Shown: positions 1 to 10,977, numbered from the stretch's first letter. The stretch: DNA of 64,000 bases from Lates calcarifer (GCF_001640805.2 NC_066856.1:17351616-17415615), one strand, 5' to 3'. Translations and numbers: made by a program. Notes: generated by a model from the letters alone, not told the origin.

Positions 1-332
1 AGCCTGGAACTCAAAACTGAAGGATATTCACAGTTTAACTCAACCACAAGAAACTAAGGGAAGATGGAACTCAGCCTTCAGGGGAACCTGGGTTATTAGA
101 GAAGCCTGACTGAAGTCCAGAGAAAAGAGGAAACTTTTTTGTCACAACACCTGTCCCAGGCACTTTGGCTCCCTGTTTGGAGCTCTGAGGTTTGTGACTG
201 CCATACACACTGAGCCGGGGCAGCTGGTCCCATCCGTTCATTAGCCTTCCTATGAATCTGATGCTTTAGTTGGATGGCAGTGACGCTCCTGGAGCCCTCT
301 GGCTGGATGTTGTATGGCTCTCTGAGGTTGAA
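1..332 (-). other. Presumed 3' UTR of the kinase gene, running off the window
   Basis: This lies downstream of the kinase stop codon on the minus strand. I see no AATAAA or ATTAAA on that strand here, so the poly(A) site is probably beyond the left edge. No other gene or repeat is recognised in it. Confidence 0.5.
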
Positions 333-638
333 TCAGTCCAGATGCTCTGCACTGATGCTGCTCCTGTTTTTTTCCAATGACATTAACTTTCCCATGCCCA
401 CGCTGCTGGCGTCACCGGAGCTTGCGGTGCTGCTTGGGCACCGGGAGGAGCTGCGCGACGCCCGCTGCCTGAGGTTCTGGGAAATAGATCGATGGAGGTT
501 CCTCGCAGAGGAGCTGGCTGCCATGGTGACCACCCAGGAGTGACGGATGGCTTGGTCAGCGGTCAGGCGGGTGGCTGAGTCCAACACCAGCAGGCGCTGG
601 ATGAAGTCCTTTGCCAGGTTGGACACTGAGGGCCAAGG
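333..638 (-). CDS. pskh1: PSKH1-type protein kinase, coding exon 3 (C-lobe end and tail)
   Basis: Residues 334-434 and stop TGA at 335-333. The acceptor is TTCTGTTCCACAG (AG at 640-639). The exon starts PWPSVSNLAKDF, which continues the kinase C-lobe exactly where exon 2 stops, so the join is strongly supported. RHSWVV (365-370) closes the kinase domain. The tail contains MAASSSARNLHRSISQNL (372-389), nearly identical to the PSKH1 tail, followed by a Ser/Arg-rich stretch. The last 30 or so residues are unlike the Arg-rich end of human PSKH1. The joined product is 434 residues against 424 in human PSKH1, so this is a full-length, apparently functional gene. The PSKH family is linked to Golgi, centrosome and nuclear speckles; nothing in this sequence tests that location. 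Confidence 0.94.
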   Translation of the reverse strand, partial: PWPSVSNLAKDFIQRLLVLDSATRLTADQAIRHSWVVTMAASSSARNLHRSISQNLRQRASRSSSRCPSSTASSGDASSVGMGKLMSLEKNRSSISAEHLD

Positions 639-1849
639 CTGTGGAACAGAAGAAGCAGAGCAGAGTGACTACCATCAGTGTGAATATAAAAGCACTCACC
701 CCAGAAGATGTCAATTCAGCCTACACACACACTCTGGAAGCCTGCAGTCCTTTAAAAGTTCCAGCTGGGTATCTAGACGAGGCACCTGCACAGATTCAAA
801 GCCTCTTCAAAGCAGGATGCAAGATTTCATTCTAACAAAGCAATAAAAGTATGATCCCTGTGCTCTGCAGGCCTAACAAGCAGAACTAAACACAAAGGAA
901 AGCTAAATGTCACTGGGCAAAGGGAAGCAGCAGTCTTGGCTGAATGAATGCGAAGCCTGGGAGGTACGACAGCCCTGCCGTATGTGTGGGATTTAGGTGC
1001 GTGTTTATTCTTAGCCGGCATTAGCTTCACAATAAAAGCACAGCAGATGAGCCTCATTGGGATATTTTTGCTCTTTGTTAATTCAAATAGCAAATCATTC
1101 CCCTAGTTTTGACCCAAGCTGACATTCAAGAATGCTTTGAAATGTGCCATGCCATCTTTCCAGTGGGAGAGAAGACATCGGAATCCTTATCATAATTCAG
1201 AATCATTGAATTATTCATAGTGGCTTTGGTTCTTTGTCATAGGCCTGCCTCAGGAAATTGGTGACCTTTGTACTTCCATCTTATTACTGATACAGACAAT
1301 GGATTAGACTGACATTGCATCAGGTTAAAAAGATGGCCAAGACAACTGGTTCTGGAGGCTGAGCCATCACACAATAACTTTTATTAGTGTCAATAAGCAA
1401 ACATATTCTCTTTCTCTTTGTAATGTTGAGTTGGGATTCTTTGAATGAAGTCAGGTAGTAAATATAATCCAATGACTGCTTCTTTAATCACTTCCATCTC
1501 ACTTTATGAGGTGCAAAACATTTCCACAGTCACCCAACAATTAGCTCACATACTGCTCCACAGTGTTGGACTGGTGAGAATTAAAGCTAAATACAGTAAA
1601 ATCTGAGTGTGCAAAATTCTCTCATTCTCCGCTCAACCTCGCACAGACTAAATCTCACTCTTTAGGGAGGTCTCGCTCTCCATTTTAATCCTGAAATGCA
1701 TTTCTCTCTCCTTTTTTTTTTTTGTCTCTCGACGAGTAATGACAATTAATCAAGCATGAAATTGACAATCGCAAGACTGTTGCCGGTGAGAGGAATTCAA
1801 AGAAGCAGGGACTCGCTTATTCTCACAGTGCACTGACTGGAGAGGAGTG

Positions 1850-1915
1850 TGCAGTGCGAGCACAGCGCAGGGCGCCGAGCCGCCTGCCGAACGAGCCATA
1901 AAAACGCTTCTGACT
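1850..1915 (+). promoter_or_regulatory. CpG-dense patch with TATA-like box inside the kinase intron
   Basis: About eight CpG dinucleotides fall within roughly 55 bases (1857-1911), where the surrounding intron has very few. The GC-rich part is followed directly by CCATAAAAACG and then a pyrimidine-rich run (TTTCTTCTC). That layout could be a TATA-type core promoter for a plus-strand transcript, or simply a conserved regulatory element. No ORF worth calling follows it. Confidence 0.25.
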
Positions 1916-2452
1916 CAAACTTTCTTCTCATTGTGTTGTTATTTCACACCTGAGAGGCAGGCAGAGTGACACTTGGTTTCCCTGGGAAACCGAGAAAGTG
2001 TTTGATTGAGGTCCCACGACTAACAAGTCTGACTTTCCTCTTCAACTAACACTGGTGATGATTCGGCGAGGCGCCTTATTACCATGCCACGAAATACATG
2101 TTTTGTAGCTGCAGTGGCTAGCGGTTCCTTTTGTTCCTTGATTTGAAATGATGGGAACGCAGGTTTAGTGCATACTGGCTACGTAGAAGAGATGGTGAAG
2201 CTTTTTCTAAGTGCAGAGAAAGATCTTTGAAGCCACAGCTGAGAGGTAGCAAAAGTTACCTCCCTCCTGCTATCAACACAGTACACCTAAAGAAGAAGAG
2301 ACGTAACTGTGTTGTCTTCCTGGAGCCAAGCCACCTGCAAGAAGTTTATCTCTCTCCCTTATTTCCAACATTTTTCACGTCAAAATACACAAAGGCTTTA
2401 TTGCGTTTGGAAGAAGGGTGTGTTATACATCACTGTTGAGCAGAGAGCTAGC

Positions 2453-2490
2453 TGAAGAGGAGGGAGAGGAGGGAGAGGAGGGGAGAGGAG
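2453..2490 (+). repeat. Purine-rich GGGAGA minisatellite-like tract
   Basis: Tandem imperfect copies of GAGGAGGGA and GGGAGAGGA give an almost pure purine strand. It is a short simple repeat in the kinase intron with no coding value. Confidence 0.7.
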
Positions 2491-3523
2491 CGGTGTGCAG
2501 ATATGGCATAAGCAGTGGGGAAACCTACAGGGCTTGGCTTATTGAGCAACATCTTGTTAGAGTGAATGAGAAGCTCTCGTTGATTCTGTTTGCAGCGTGC
2601 TACATCTTTACCTGACAAAGCTGTAATTGCAGCAACTGAAGAAAATGCTAGAAGCTTGGATTAATGTAATCATGAGGATAATGCACTTTTGAGTAATGAA
2701 CTACTCCAATCGACAACCCCCGCCTCACAATTTACTCAAATCTGATTCACCTGGCAGCATTTCCTGGGCAGGAAAGGCTAGTTTAAATATGCCTCATCAT
2801 AATGAGACCAAATGGGGAAGGTGGCCTGTTGCTAATTCAGGTGAGAGTTGCAGCTAAGCCACAGTAATCAAAATATCAATACCCGGATGCAGGAAAGATT
2901 GGGCTGTCATGTACAATACACTGTGGCCAAGTGGAGTTTGGATTTGTTCACATGGTGCTCACTAGGGGGCAGACTGGGCTAACCGTTACCCAGGTTGCCC
3001 TGCTGCTGAGGGATGCAGATGTTTTGGGTTGGGTCAGGAAAGTGTGGCTTCAATAACACAGCAGCAGCATGCAGAGGAGGTTAGCAGGCTGCTGTCTGGC
3101 CTGAACTAACACAAGGATTTGTGCTTTACATACAAAAGGCTGCCATGACACGGGCACACACACACATGCATGCATGCAGGGACACGCACTCACTCTCACA
3201 CACGCACACACACTGAAATCCACTTATACACTCACACACATCAGATGAGATGCCCTGATTCCGTGCAAGGGAAATGCTCCGTCCTACATGCAGCGAACGG
3301 ATTGAGTGATAAGGTGCAAAAAGTCCCCAAGGCTACACCCGCTCCTCTCCTCCTCTTTCCTTCCTCCCCACCAACCTCCTCCACCTTGCCATCCATCCCT
3401 GTCTCCCCCACCCTCCCCAACTCCCCTCCTCCCCTCCCACTGTTGAGTAAACGCATCAGTGTGAGTCTGCACTACAGGTCTTCAGGGCAAGGGCTATTAC
3501 ACCTGTGGGGAGAATCTATGCAT

Positions 3524-3524
<1 letters not shown>

Positions 3525-3558
<34 letters not shown>
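3525..3558 (+). repeat. (GT)17 microsatellite
   Basis: An uninterrupted GT array. It makes apparent reading frames of Cys-Val repeats that are not genes. It is the reverse complement of the CA array at about 3.69 kb. Confidence 0.98.
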
Positions 3559-3559
<1 letters not shown>

Positions 3560-3681
3560 TGCAAGTGGAGTAGGGAAGGGGTGGAGGATGCCAGGGACAC
3601 AGAGGGACCCTGTTCGTGGGCAGGTGCCGGTGGCTGTTTGCATTTCTGAGTGAGTTTCACCTCCATTTTACTGCTGAACCG

Positions 3682-3687
3682 CCCCCC

Positions 3688-3725
<38 letters not shown>
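3682..3725 (+). repeat. Poly-C plus (AC)n microsatellite
   Basis: Nine or so C residues run straight into about 17 uninterrupted AC units. A CA-rich degenerate tract also lies at about 3150-3242. Confidence 0.98.
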
Positions 3726-3726
<1 letters not shown>

Positions 3727-4244
3727 TTACTCCCTCTCCCTATTCAATTTCAATAAACACAAAAGGTTACTGATACTTTTGGAAGAATGTTTGTAATTGC
3801 AGCCATTGTGAATTCATTTGCACATGAGAAGAAGAGTAACTTTCAAAATCCTCATACGTCCATCTGGAAAAATGAGCACCTAAAGTTAATCTCTTTTTCA
3901 CTACACTGTTTTGTTGAATACTTATTTCCATCTCTATTTCTCCAGTGGTAATATCCAGCAGTCTGCTGTTAATGACTAACAAACTGATTTATTACATAAC
4001 TGTCCACAGGTATAAAAGGACCCAGAGAACCGTATTTACGATTATAAAGCCATTTATTGACTCATATTTAACTGTACAGTGAAAAGAAACAAACATAGAA
4101 TTTTATATTCTCATTCGCCCATTTTGTTCTCTATCAATGCTATCATCCTTTAAAGGTCCTTGTCATGGAACTCGATAGTCACTTGCCACATTTTTGCCAC
4201 TGTGACAGTGCAGAATGTTCACTGTCAGCAGATTCAGAGAATAG

Positions 4245-4300
4245 CTTGTGTTTTTTGGTGGCACAGTGGATAGCACTGTGGGTTTGAATCCAGCAGCAGG
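4245..4300 (+). repeat. Teleost SINE-like dispersed repeat, left piece
   Basis: The stretch containing GGTGGCACAGTGGATAGCACTGTG and GGGTTTGAATCCAGC matches, from memory, the head of a very common teleost retroposon-like repeat. That head has a tRNA-like B box, GGTTCGAATCC in consensus. Here it is truncated and mutated, and it continues at 4676 after an inserted MITE. Confidence 0.6.
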
Positions 4301-4675
4301 TTAAAGGTGCAGCCACATTAGCCTCCCATTTAACAAAACTGTCCCGTGCTCGGCCTCCAAAAAGGACGCAATGTCATTGTTCCAGTGTGGGTAATAAATC
4401 AGAACTGAGCAGAGCGATCATCACTAGCTGTAAACAGGTGAAGAGAGTGATTCTGCAGTTTGCAGTCTGGTAGTGTGCCATACTAAACAGGGTGATGTTA
4501 AACATAATAATCAGGGTTGCTATTGGCTGACTGTGCATATCTGCAGGATCAAAACTGATCAAAGGTGAACTTGTGTGTCTGCCTGAACTTGTCTGTCATG
4601 TGGGTTTCAGTTTAAATCACTGGCAGACAGAGTGAGCATTTGCAGGACATTAAATATAATGTGACTGTACCTTAA
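4301..4675 (+). mobile_element. TTAA-flanked MITE (about 370 bp) inserted in the SINE-like repeat
   Basis: The segment is flanked by TTAA at 4301-4304 and 4672-4675. It has inverted ends: AGGTGCAGCCACATTA on the left, and GGTACAGTCACATTA when the right end is reverse complemented (two mismatches over 15 bases after a one-base shift). TTAA targets are typical of piggyBac and Kolobok superfamilies, and the GGTGCAG-type end resembles non-autonomous elements I recall from teleosts. No transposase frame is present, so it is non-autonomous. Removing it joins two pieces of one repeat, which confirms insertion. Confidence 0.7.
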
Positions 4676-4990
4676 GGTCTTTCTGTGAGGAGTTTGGAAT
4701 TTCTCTTCCATTTCTTTCCACAACCCAAAGGGGGAGATCATCCAAGAAACAGGTTTAGTTATTTCATAAATCTGCAGAGTAATACTCCAGATTCAATGAG
4801 TTTTATAAGCTATCCAGATGACTTAGCAAACCTATGTCTTAGAAAAGGGCTTAGGTGAAATTTAAACCCTATATTGTTAGTGTAACTGTGAATATGTTTG
4901 TCTGTATGTGTCAGCCCTGTGATATCAGCCTGTCCAGGGTGCACCAGCCTCTCACCTAATACATACAGGGATAAGCCTCAATATCCTGCA
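4676..4990 (+). repeat. Teleost SINE-like dispersed repeat, right piece
   Basis: CTTTCTGTGAGGAGTTTGGA continues the repeat begun at 4245. Further on, CCTGTCCAGGGTGCACC and CAGGGATAAGCCTC match the well-known CTGTCCAGGGTGTACC / GGATAGGCTCC stretch of the same family. It is heavily mutated, so the copy is old. The middle (about 4740-4860) is poorly matched. Confidence 0.6.
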
Positions 4991-7288
4991 AACCATGATC
5001 AGCAACACAGATAATATAGCTATAAAGCATGAAAATATATTATTAGAAATTATTACCTTTAATAATTATTTATTCTTCTATTGTGCATCTCTATAACAGT
5101 TTCAGAACTATTAAGTCACGTCTGTGTTTATAATCAAATCATATATATTCTGGTGTATTGTATTGTCATCCAATCAAGTTACTAGTGGCATCTATAATTA
5201 AAATAATTGATAATATAATCTATAATCTATAATAATATAATTGATAAAAAATACATTACTCCTTGGTTATTGCTGACAACTTTGTACTGCGGTTTTCCTT
5301 TTAATAGTCTTTCTGATTTATTAAAAGAGAAAGATTTGTTTTATAGCATTTTACTGTGTCTTTATGTTTCCCTACATTCTGTATACTGTGGATCTGCTTC
5401 TTTAAAACATGGGCGATCCAATCAGTGTTGGCATGAAAGGCACTGTGAACATTTTATGGATCTCTGTGTCACTTTGTTCAGTTGCTGGACAGCTCATTTC
5501 AAATGAGACTCTTCAAGTCAAGTTTAATGTGTGATGGGAATTGCTCACGTTGTTGAGATTGTCCTTGTCCCAAAGAGAAGCACCCTCCTGAATGACATGG
5601 AGAACCCTTGTGGTGGCAGAGGTCTACATTTACTTCTGAGCCTTTGTCGTACATTACAACATTATTATCACAGTGTGTGTGTAACTGTGCTGTCAGTCTA
5701 CTGCAGAGGGTAGAGACTTAAACATGATGGAGAATAAGTGTCTTGTCAACATGAAAATGTGATTGATGACTGATCCATCAAGCCCTGGACTGCTACTCAG
5801 CCATGTATGATGTCTTCATACTGTCATGATGCAAAATTTACAGATTGATGTCTTTACTGCATCTCACTGGGATGTAAGATTCTATATGTAAGTGTATTTG
5901 TTCCCAAGGATTTTTCTCCACCAGTGTGGCCTACATTTGCACAGTGTGGAAAGCCACCATGAAAAACGTGAATAAGCCCTCGCATAAACTCTAGAAGGAT
6001 TTTGCACTATTGTTCAGTTGGTGGTCAGTGCAGCGGTAAACACAGGGATAATAGTCCAGGGCCTATGTAAGGGAGCCTCTTGTATGCCAGACTAAAATGT
6101 CAAACTGCATCCCTGAGAATCGGGCAGGCTTAAAGCCCAGTGAATAATCCAGCCTTGGGTGTAATCAGCGTGAAAGAACAAGCCCAAACTCACCACTGAG
6201 CTCAACATAATAGGCTGTTAAAAATACCCACTTTAGTTGTATGACAGGAAAAGGGTAAAAAAACATGCAGGGTCCCCTTTCCCCCATTTCGAGGCTTTCT
6301 CAAAGAGACAAACCAAGCGGAAACTCGAGACACCACAACAAACTTTCGCATATCCATTCATGTGCTTTACAGTGTTGGGGAGGAAGGGATGAGAACTGGG
6401 AAAAAAACATCTCGTTACCACACCTGCACTGCTGCACGCTCAGTTGAATTCTATTTATACTAGCTATTTCTGGTGGTTGTAATAGCATAATGATTAAGGT
6501 GTGAATCAATCTTGTGCAGCAACTAGATGTAACAGCCATATGTGAACGGATGTGTTGCTAGGGTTGGATAGTTCCAAAACATGTGCATCATGCACAAAAC
6601 AGCCAAATCAGATTGTATTGTGGGGAAAAGGCCACATGTCAAAATGGAAATGGCAGATGGGAGTTTTACTTTAAACTATTTATTTATTTTGGAGGCTGGA
6701 AGCAGAAATAATTTTATTCATTGGATTAACCATCAGCCAGCCCAACATTTCTGGCTAATATGTGCTCCTGAGCTTCTGGTTAGCATCCACAAAACAAAAC
6801 AAACAGTCTCCATTTTGATTGTGTAACAGCACAGCAGTAGGAATTTTGTGGAAGGCTGTCAAAAGACTGTCAAACTACATCACTAGAAGCAGAGGTCAAG
6901 TCTACATTATGCCAAGGTATCTGTGAGTACTAAAAGAATGACAACTTCCATTTTTCTATGAGAGAATATTTCTGAAAAACAGCTTGAACAGTATATGAAC
7001 TGATATATGAACTTGAACTGCATGAGCCAGAGTTGAGTTTTCAAACTGTATTTTAACGTTTTGTAAGCACAGCCCTTTTTGGCCAACATGCAGATCCCAG
7101 ATCATATAAAATAAACAATAAAATCAGGAGTTGTTTCTTGGGGAAAGTATATGTAGTTGTTGTAACAGGTAAAACTATGTATTGTATCTATTTCCAAGTG
7201 ATACTGGACTGGTAATAAGATATTTTTTTTCTTCTACAGCTTCCATTTGCTACCAAGAAATATTTAATGTAAAGTCAAGGAAACTTAC

Positions 7289-8015
7289 ATCTCCATGGAA
7301 GCTGTATTTTCCTCTCACAATGGATCTGTAGAGCCGCGTGCGACTGTCATCCTCAAAAGGCATAGATCCACTCAGCACGATGTAGGTGATCACGCCCAGG
7401 GCCCACATGTCCACTGCACAGGAATAGGGTCTCCTCAGCAGCATTTCAGGGGCCATGTACTCTGGTGTTCCACAAGTGGTTCTCAGGAACCATGACCGCT
7501 CTGAACCAGTCTGTTCTCCCCGCTCACTTATGTCAGTGTCAGAAACTTCAGACCCCTTGCCTGTGCTGCCAAAGGTAGCCAATCCAAAGTCAGTCACCAG
7601 CAGCCTGGAGTCAGCTCCAGGGTGGTAGTACAGGAGATTCTCAGGCTTCAAATCTCTGTGGGTGATACCTAGATTGTGCAGGTATCCCACCCCAGCCAAC
7701 ACCATCCGGAGAGCCTGGGTAGCGTCCCGCTCTGTGAAGTGGCCCCTGCTGACTACACGTTCCAACAGCTCCCCGCCTGTTGCCAGCTCCAGCACCATGT
7801 AAACCCGCTGTGGAAACTGAAACACCTCTATCAGCTGAATCACATTAGCATGGCTCACCCGCTGCACCACTGCCAGCTCTGATGTGCACACCTCACGGCC
7901 CTCTGGGGCTTCTACCTCCATCATTTTTATGGCGAAGGGCTGGCGAGTCACCCTGTGCTCCACACGCACAACACGACTGAAGCTTCCACGACCGATCAGA
8001 GCCTTGATGTCGTAT
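7289..8015 (-). CDS. pskh1: PSKH1-type protein kinase, coding exon 2 (kinase core)
   Basis: Encodes the last base of codon 91 to residue 333, most of the catalytic domain of a CaMK-group Ser/Thr kinase. Visible motifs are the glycine loop GRGSFSRV (99-106), ATP-binding Lys121 in AIK, the likely helix-C Glu137 in SEL, catalytic HRDLKPEN (210-217, Asp212), the metal-binding DFG (233-235) and APE (279-281). All catalytic residues are intact, unlike human PSKH2, which has HRN in place of HRD. The segment between DFG and TTCGTPEY is 34 residues against 14 in human PSKH1 from memory, with Ser/Glu/Asp-rich extra sequence around residues 240-265. The acceptor is CCCTGTCAG at 8016 and the donor GTAAGT at 7288-7283. 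The exon ends in phase 0 after HGD. Confidence 0.95.
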
Positions 8016-8919
8016 CTGACAGGGCAGAGGGGGAATGATGACTCATTACAGTGTAACTATCTCATAATACACTGTTGCAAAGCACCCACATCTCTCATTG
8101 CAGCTACAGCTGTGATGTATGGTATCTGCATGCTGTACAGGTTACTGCAGCAAAGTCAACCAGACAAATTTATTTATATAAGCCTATACAATGATCCTGA
8201 TTTAGATGATCCTGGCAATACTTTATATAAGCTGTGACTAATCAGACAAAAAGCTTGACATGCAATTCCCTTAAATGACATCAATTTCTTGGCTTGAATT
8301 GTTTCTAAGTTTTCATCTGACAAGTACAGAAGGCCAGTCTGCAGGTGTTAAAAGGCCCAGACCTCTTGAATGAATGCCTACAATTACTGCTAATACATTG
8401 TATTGCACGAAGGGTGGTCGGTGGCTGAGAAGAATGAGAAAGCTGGTGATATTAAAAAGGCTCCCATGGGCAATTGGAAGGCTCCTAACAAGCCATTTCA
8501 CCTTGCATTATGTTGCAAATGATCTTTTTTGAATGAATCTTAAAAACTGGCTGCTCACAGGGTTCAGATAATATCACTTGTTTACAATCCAGTCTTTCTT
8601 TTTAACTGGTGAAGTACTTCGAATTGGAAAGACAAAATAAGGTGACTCCACCACTATCATGTTTGACTAAACATGATAGTGGTAACATTTTTCAAAAATC
8701 TTCATTTTAATTGTTTATTTGTTTTTTCCAGAATGTAGTCATATTTTTAACACAACTGATGGTGGCAAAAATATAATTAAATTATAATTAATTAAAATGA
8801 ATTAAAAGTTAAAATAATTAGACAGTAACTGACCATTAATACTATATATTAGTGTATATTTAAAAATCAATCTTTAAGTGTATTGATGCTACCCTTAAAT
8901 ATTTACTATAGTCATTTAC
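8016..8919 (-). other. Intron 1 of the kinase gene (904 bp)
   Basis: The donor is GTAAAT at 8919 and the acceptor CTGTCAG ends at 8016. The intron interrupts codon 91 (phase 2). It is AT-rich and holds a perfect 15-bp hairpin at 8650-8683 but no other recognised element. Confidence 0.88.
8650..8683. repeat. Perfect 15-bp inverted repeat with 4-nt loop
   Basis: ACCACTATCATGTTT is followed by GACT and then its exact reverse complement. It sits in intron 1 of the kinase gene. It is too short for a typical vertebrate microRNA precursor. Confidence 0.9.
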
Positions 8920-9191
8920 CTTGCTGTCACACGTGGATCAAACTTGTCCTTATATTTGGCAACTTTGTCCTGTTGTCGTCCCTCTCTGTGAATCAGCTGT
9001 TGGTTGTTTGATGGTGGCTGATGATTCTTGGCACTGGTGGTAAACCACGGGCCTCTTTGCTTCTCCAAATGCTTCTTTGGCCCATCGTTACCATCGTCAC
9101 ATGCTTTGCTGAAGGCCACAAGTGATTGCACCACACTTACATAGCCTTTCTTGGATGCCTCGGGCAACACCTTACTGTTCCCACAGCCCAT
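8920..9191 (-). CDS. pskh1: PSKH1-type protein kinase, coding exon 1 (N-terminus)
   Basis: First coding exon, residues 1-90 and two bases of codon 91. The ATG at 9191 has an in-frame TGA six bases upstream and a good Kozak context (G at -3, G at +4), so the start is well fixed. The protein opens MGCGNSKVLPE. In PSKH1 the same kind of start gives N-myristoylation at Gly2 and palmitoylation at Cys3, which tether the kinase to Golgi and other membranes (family knowledge). Residues 12-75 are a polar linker that diverges from the PSKH1 I remember. Similarity resumes at VAKYKDKFDPRVTAR just before the kinase domain. The exon ends AG|GTAAAT, and codon 91 (AG+A, Arg) is completed by exon 2. The motifs favour PSKH1 over PSKH2, but a diverged teleost duplicate is possible because the linker is unlike human PSKH1. 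Confidence 0.93.
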
Positions 9192-10900
9192 TACTCAGAT
9201 AGAATCAACCATCGCCATAGAGGGAACAAAAAAAATCCTGCATCTGCTGGAAACTGAATGTGGCCTGAAACTGAGAACACAGGCCTAGATGGCAACAGCT
9301 TGAGTATGTAGATAACCACAAATAATAGGTGCTGCTTTAAGTGAGTAGTAACAGTAACACAAGACCCCACCTCCCAGCAGGTTGGAAGCTGGCAGGTGTG
9401 TGAACCCCCACTCACTTGTGATAGAAGTGTCATGTAAACAGAAGTTGTTTTGAAGCTATTGTCAGCAGATTATTGCAGTGATAGCAGACTGCAGAGGTGC
9501 TGGTGTGAAAGAAGGACCCCCAACAAAGACATGGACTCCAAGCACACACCATTAACATGTATAACATACAGCCACTTCATATATTCCTTTAATTATTTTA
9601 AACTGATATTTAATCATATAATTAAGGCAACACATACAACTCACCCACACAAACTGACAGTTACATGATAAACTCATCCCAACAACCACAGTTCTATTTG
9701 TATTTATTGTAGCAAACCCCAACATACAATTAATTTTAGGTTTAGATATAGCACACCACATTGTGTAATTGACTTTTATGCTGCCTGCATGATGGCAGAT
9801 TGTGTCTGCACTGTACAGGAGGTATACATGTTCATTGTATTGTTTGTATTGTTGAGCACAGTACATATGATACAGTGTCCCAGTCAAGCCTGTGACTAGC
9901 ACTAAACTACTTTTTCTATTTTCTGCATTATGTTGTGCTGCTGTCATCATGTGTCCATAATCTTCACAGAATAGAACTGGGAGGGGAAAAGAACAACACA
10001 CAGTATAGCCTCCTCTCCCTGCCTGCCTCTGCCTTTCACATTGTTTAAAAGAGCTAAACCTCGCAGAAACTGAAAACATGCACATATTTATTCATACAAG
10101 GCTGCAGAGAGGAAGCAAGGAATCAAAAAGAGGGAAGAAGCACCTTTTTACCACAAGTAGTGTGCAGTGCACTGGGTAGAAATTATTCTTTTTCACTTGA
10201 GCAGTGCTGAAATAATGTGGTTATATGAGGTTTGTATAATGAGTTCATGTTTATGAATAAATTGTGCAGCACATTTGTGTTTTGAAAAAAGGTTTGCATG
10301 GCCTGCTTCCAAAACAAGGCATACTATATTTGAAAAAGATCCCTATAGATTATATTCTTTTATGTTTTTTGTTTTTGGTGATATCGTTCAGTGAGTTTGT
10401 GTTGCTGTTGTGATCACACTCCACACCTATTTTTCCTGAAATTTCTAAGTGCTGCTTTGTAAGTAGTAGCTATTGTTGCTCATGGTGGCTTCTTTTCTTC
10501 CATTCATTCTCTTGCAGTTATTAAAAAATATTCACTGCTGTTGCTGCATGAGAAAAATACACAATTTCCCTGTGTGTCAGGAGGATTATTCCCACAAAAG
10601 GCCCACCAGATGCTGGAGTGTGTAGAAGCAGCAAATGGAAAAGCTTTCATGAAACGAGCAGAGGTTTAATCGCTATTGTGTTATATCCATTGGCAGTTAA
10701 GAGCGGGAAATGTTTATTTATATAAAAATGTCATAGATGCTATTGTACATTGCCGTGTCTTTTCAAATGTGTAAATTGTGTTGTCATAGGACAGAGAAGC
10801 AGGCTGCATCATCAGTTGCATGTCTGCTGCTGCAGTGTTTTTTTTTCTTTATCCAGAGGAGCCAAAGGGGATGCTGGGCCTATCAGTCTGTTCTGCTGTC
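9192..10900. other. Kinase upstream region, no further gene seen
   Basis: This is DNA 5' of the kinase start codon on the minus strand. The 5' UTR and promoter should lie here or further right, but no TATA box, CpG island or convincing non-coding exon can be placed. A 177-codon minus frame (10085-9552) is open but Cys/Tyr-rich and matches no family I know. The rest is AT-rich unique sequence. Confidence 0.5.
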
Positions 10901-10915
10901 ACACGCTGCCTATCC

Positions 10916-10918
<3 letters not shown>

Positions 10919-10977
<59 letters not shown>

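Larger units (their letters stand above)
639..7288 (-). other. Intron 2 of the kinase gene (6,650 bp)
   Basis: It is bounded by a consensus donor (GTAAGT at 7288-7283) and acceptor (polypyrimidine tract then CAG at 641-639). It contains a CpG-dense patch with a TATA-like box near 1.9 kb, a purine-rich repeat near 2.47 kb, convergent GT and CA arrays at 3.5-3.7 kb, and a nested repeat at 4.25-4.99 kb. In the remainder (about 5.0-7.2 kb) I see only AT-rich unique sequence with no supported gene. Confidence 0.85.

Noticed and set aside
3170..3649. 159-codon plus frame with His-Thr and Cys-Val runs
   Set aside because: Produced by CA and GT microsatellites and C-rich sequence.
4255..4300. Possible tRNA gene from the GGGTTTGAATCC B-box-like sequence
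   Set aside because: No acceptor stem or anticodon arm can be drawn; the context fits a dispersed SINE-like repeat.
8650..8683. MicroRNA precursor
   Set aside because: The stem is only 15 bp with a 4-base loop, too short for a Drosha/Dicer substrate.
9552..10085. 177-codon open minus-strand frame upstream of the kinase
   Set aside because: Cys/Tyr-rich low-complexity-looking translation, no domain, no coding-like composition and no splice or start context. Probably a chance ORF in AT-rich DNA.
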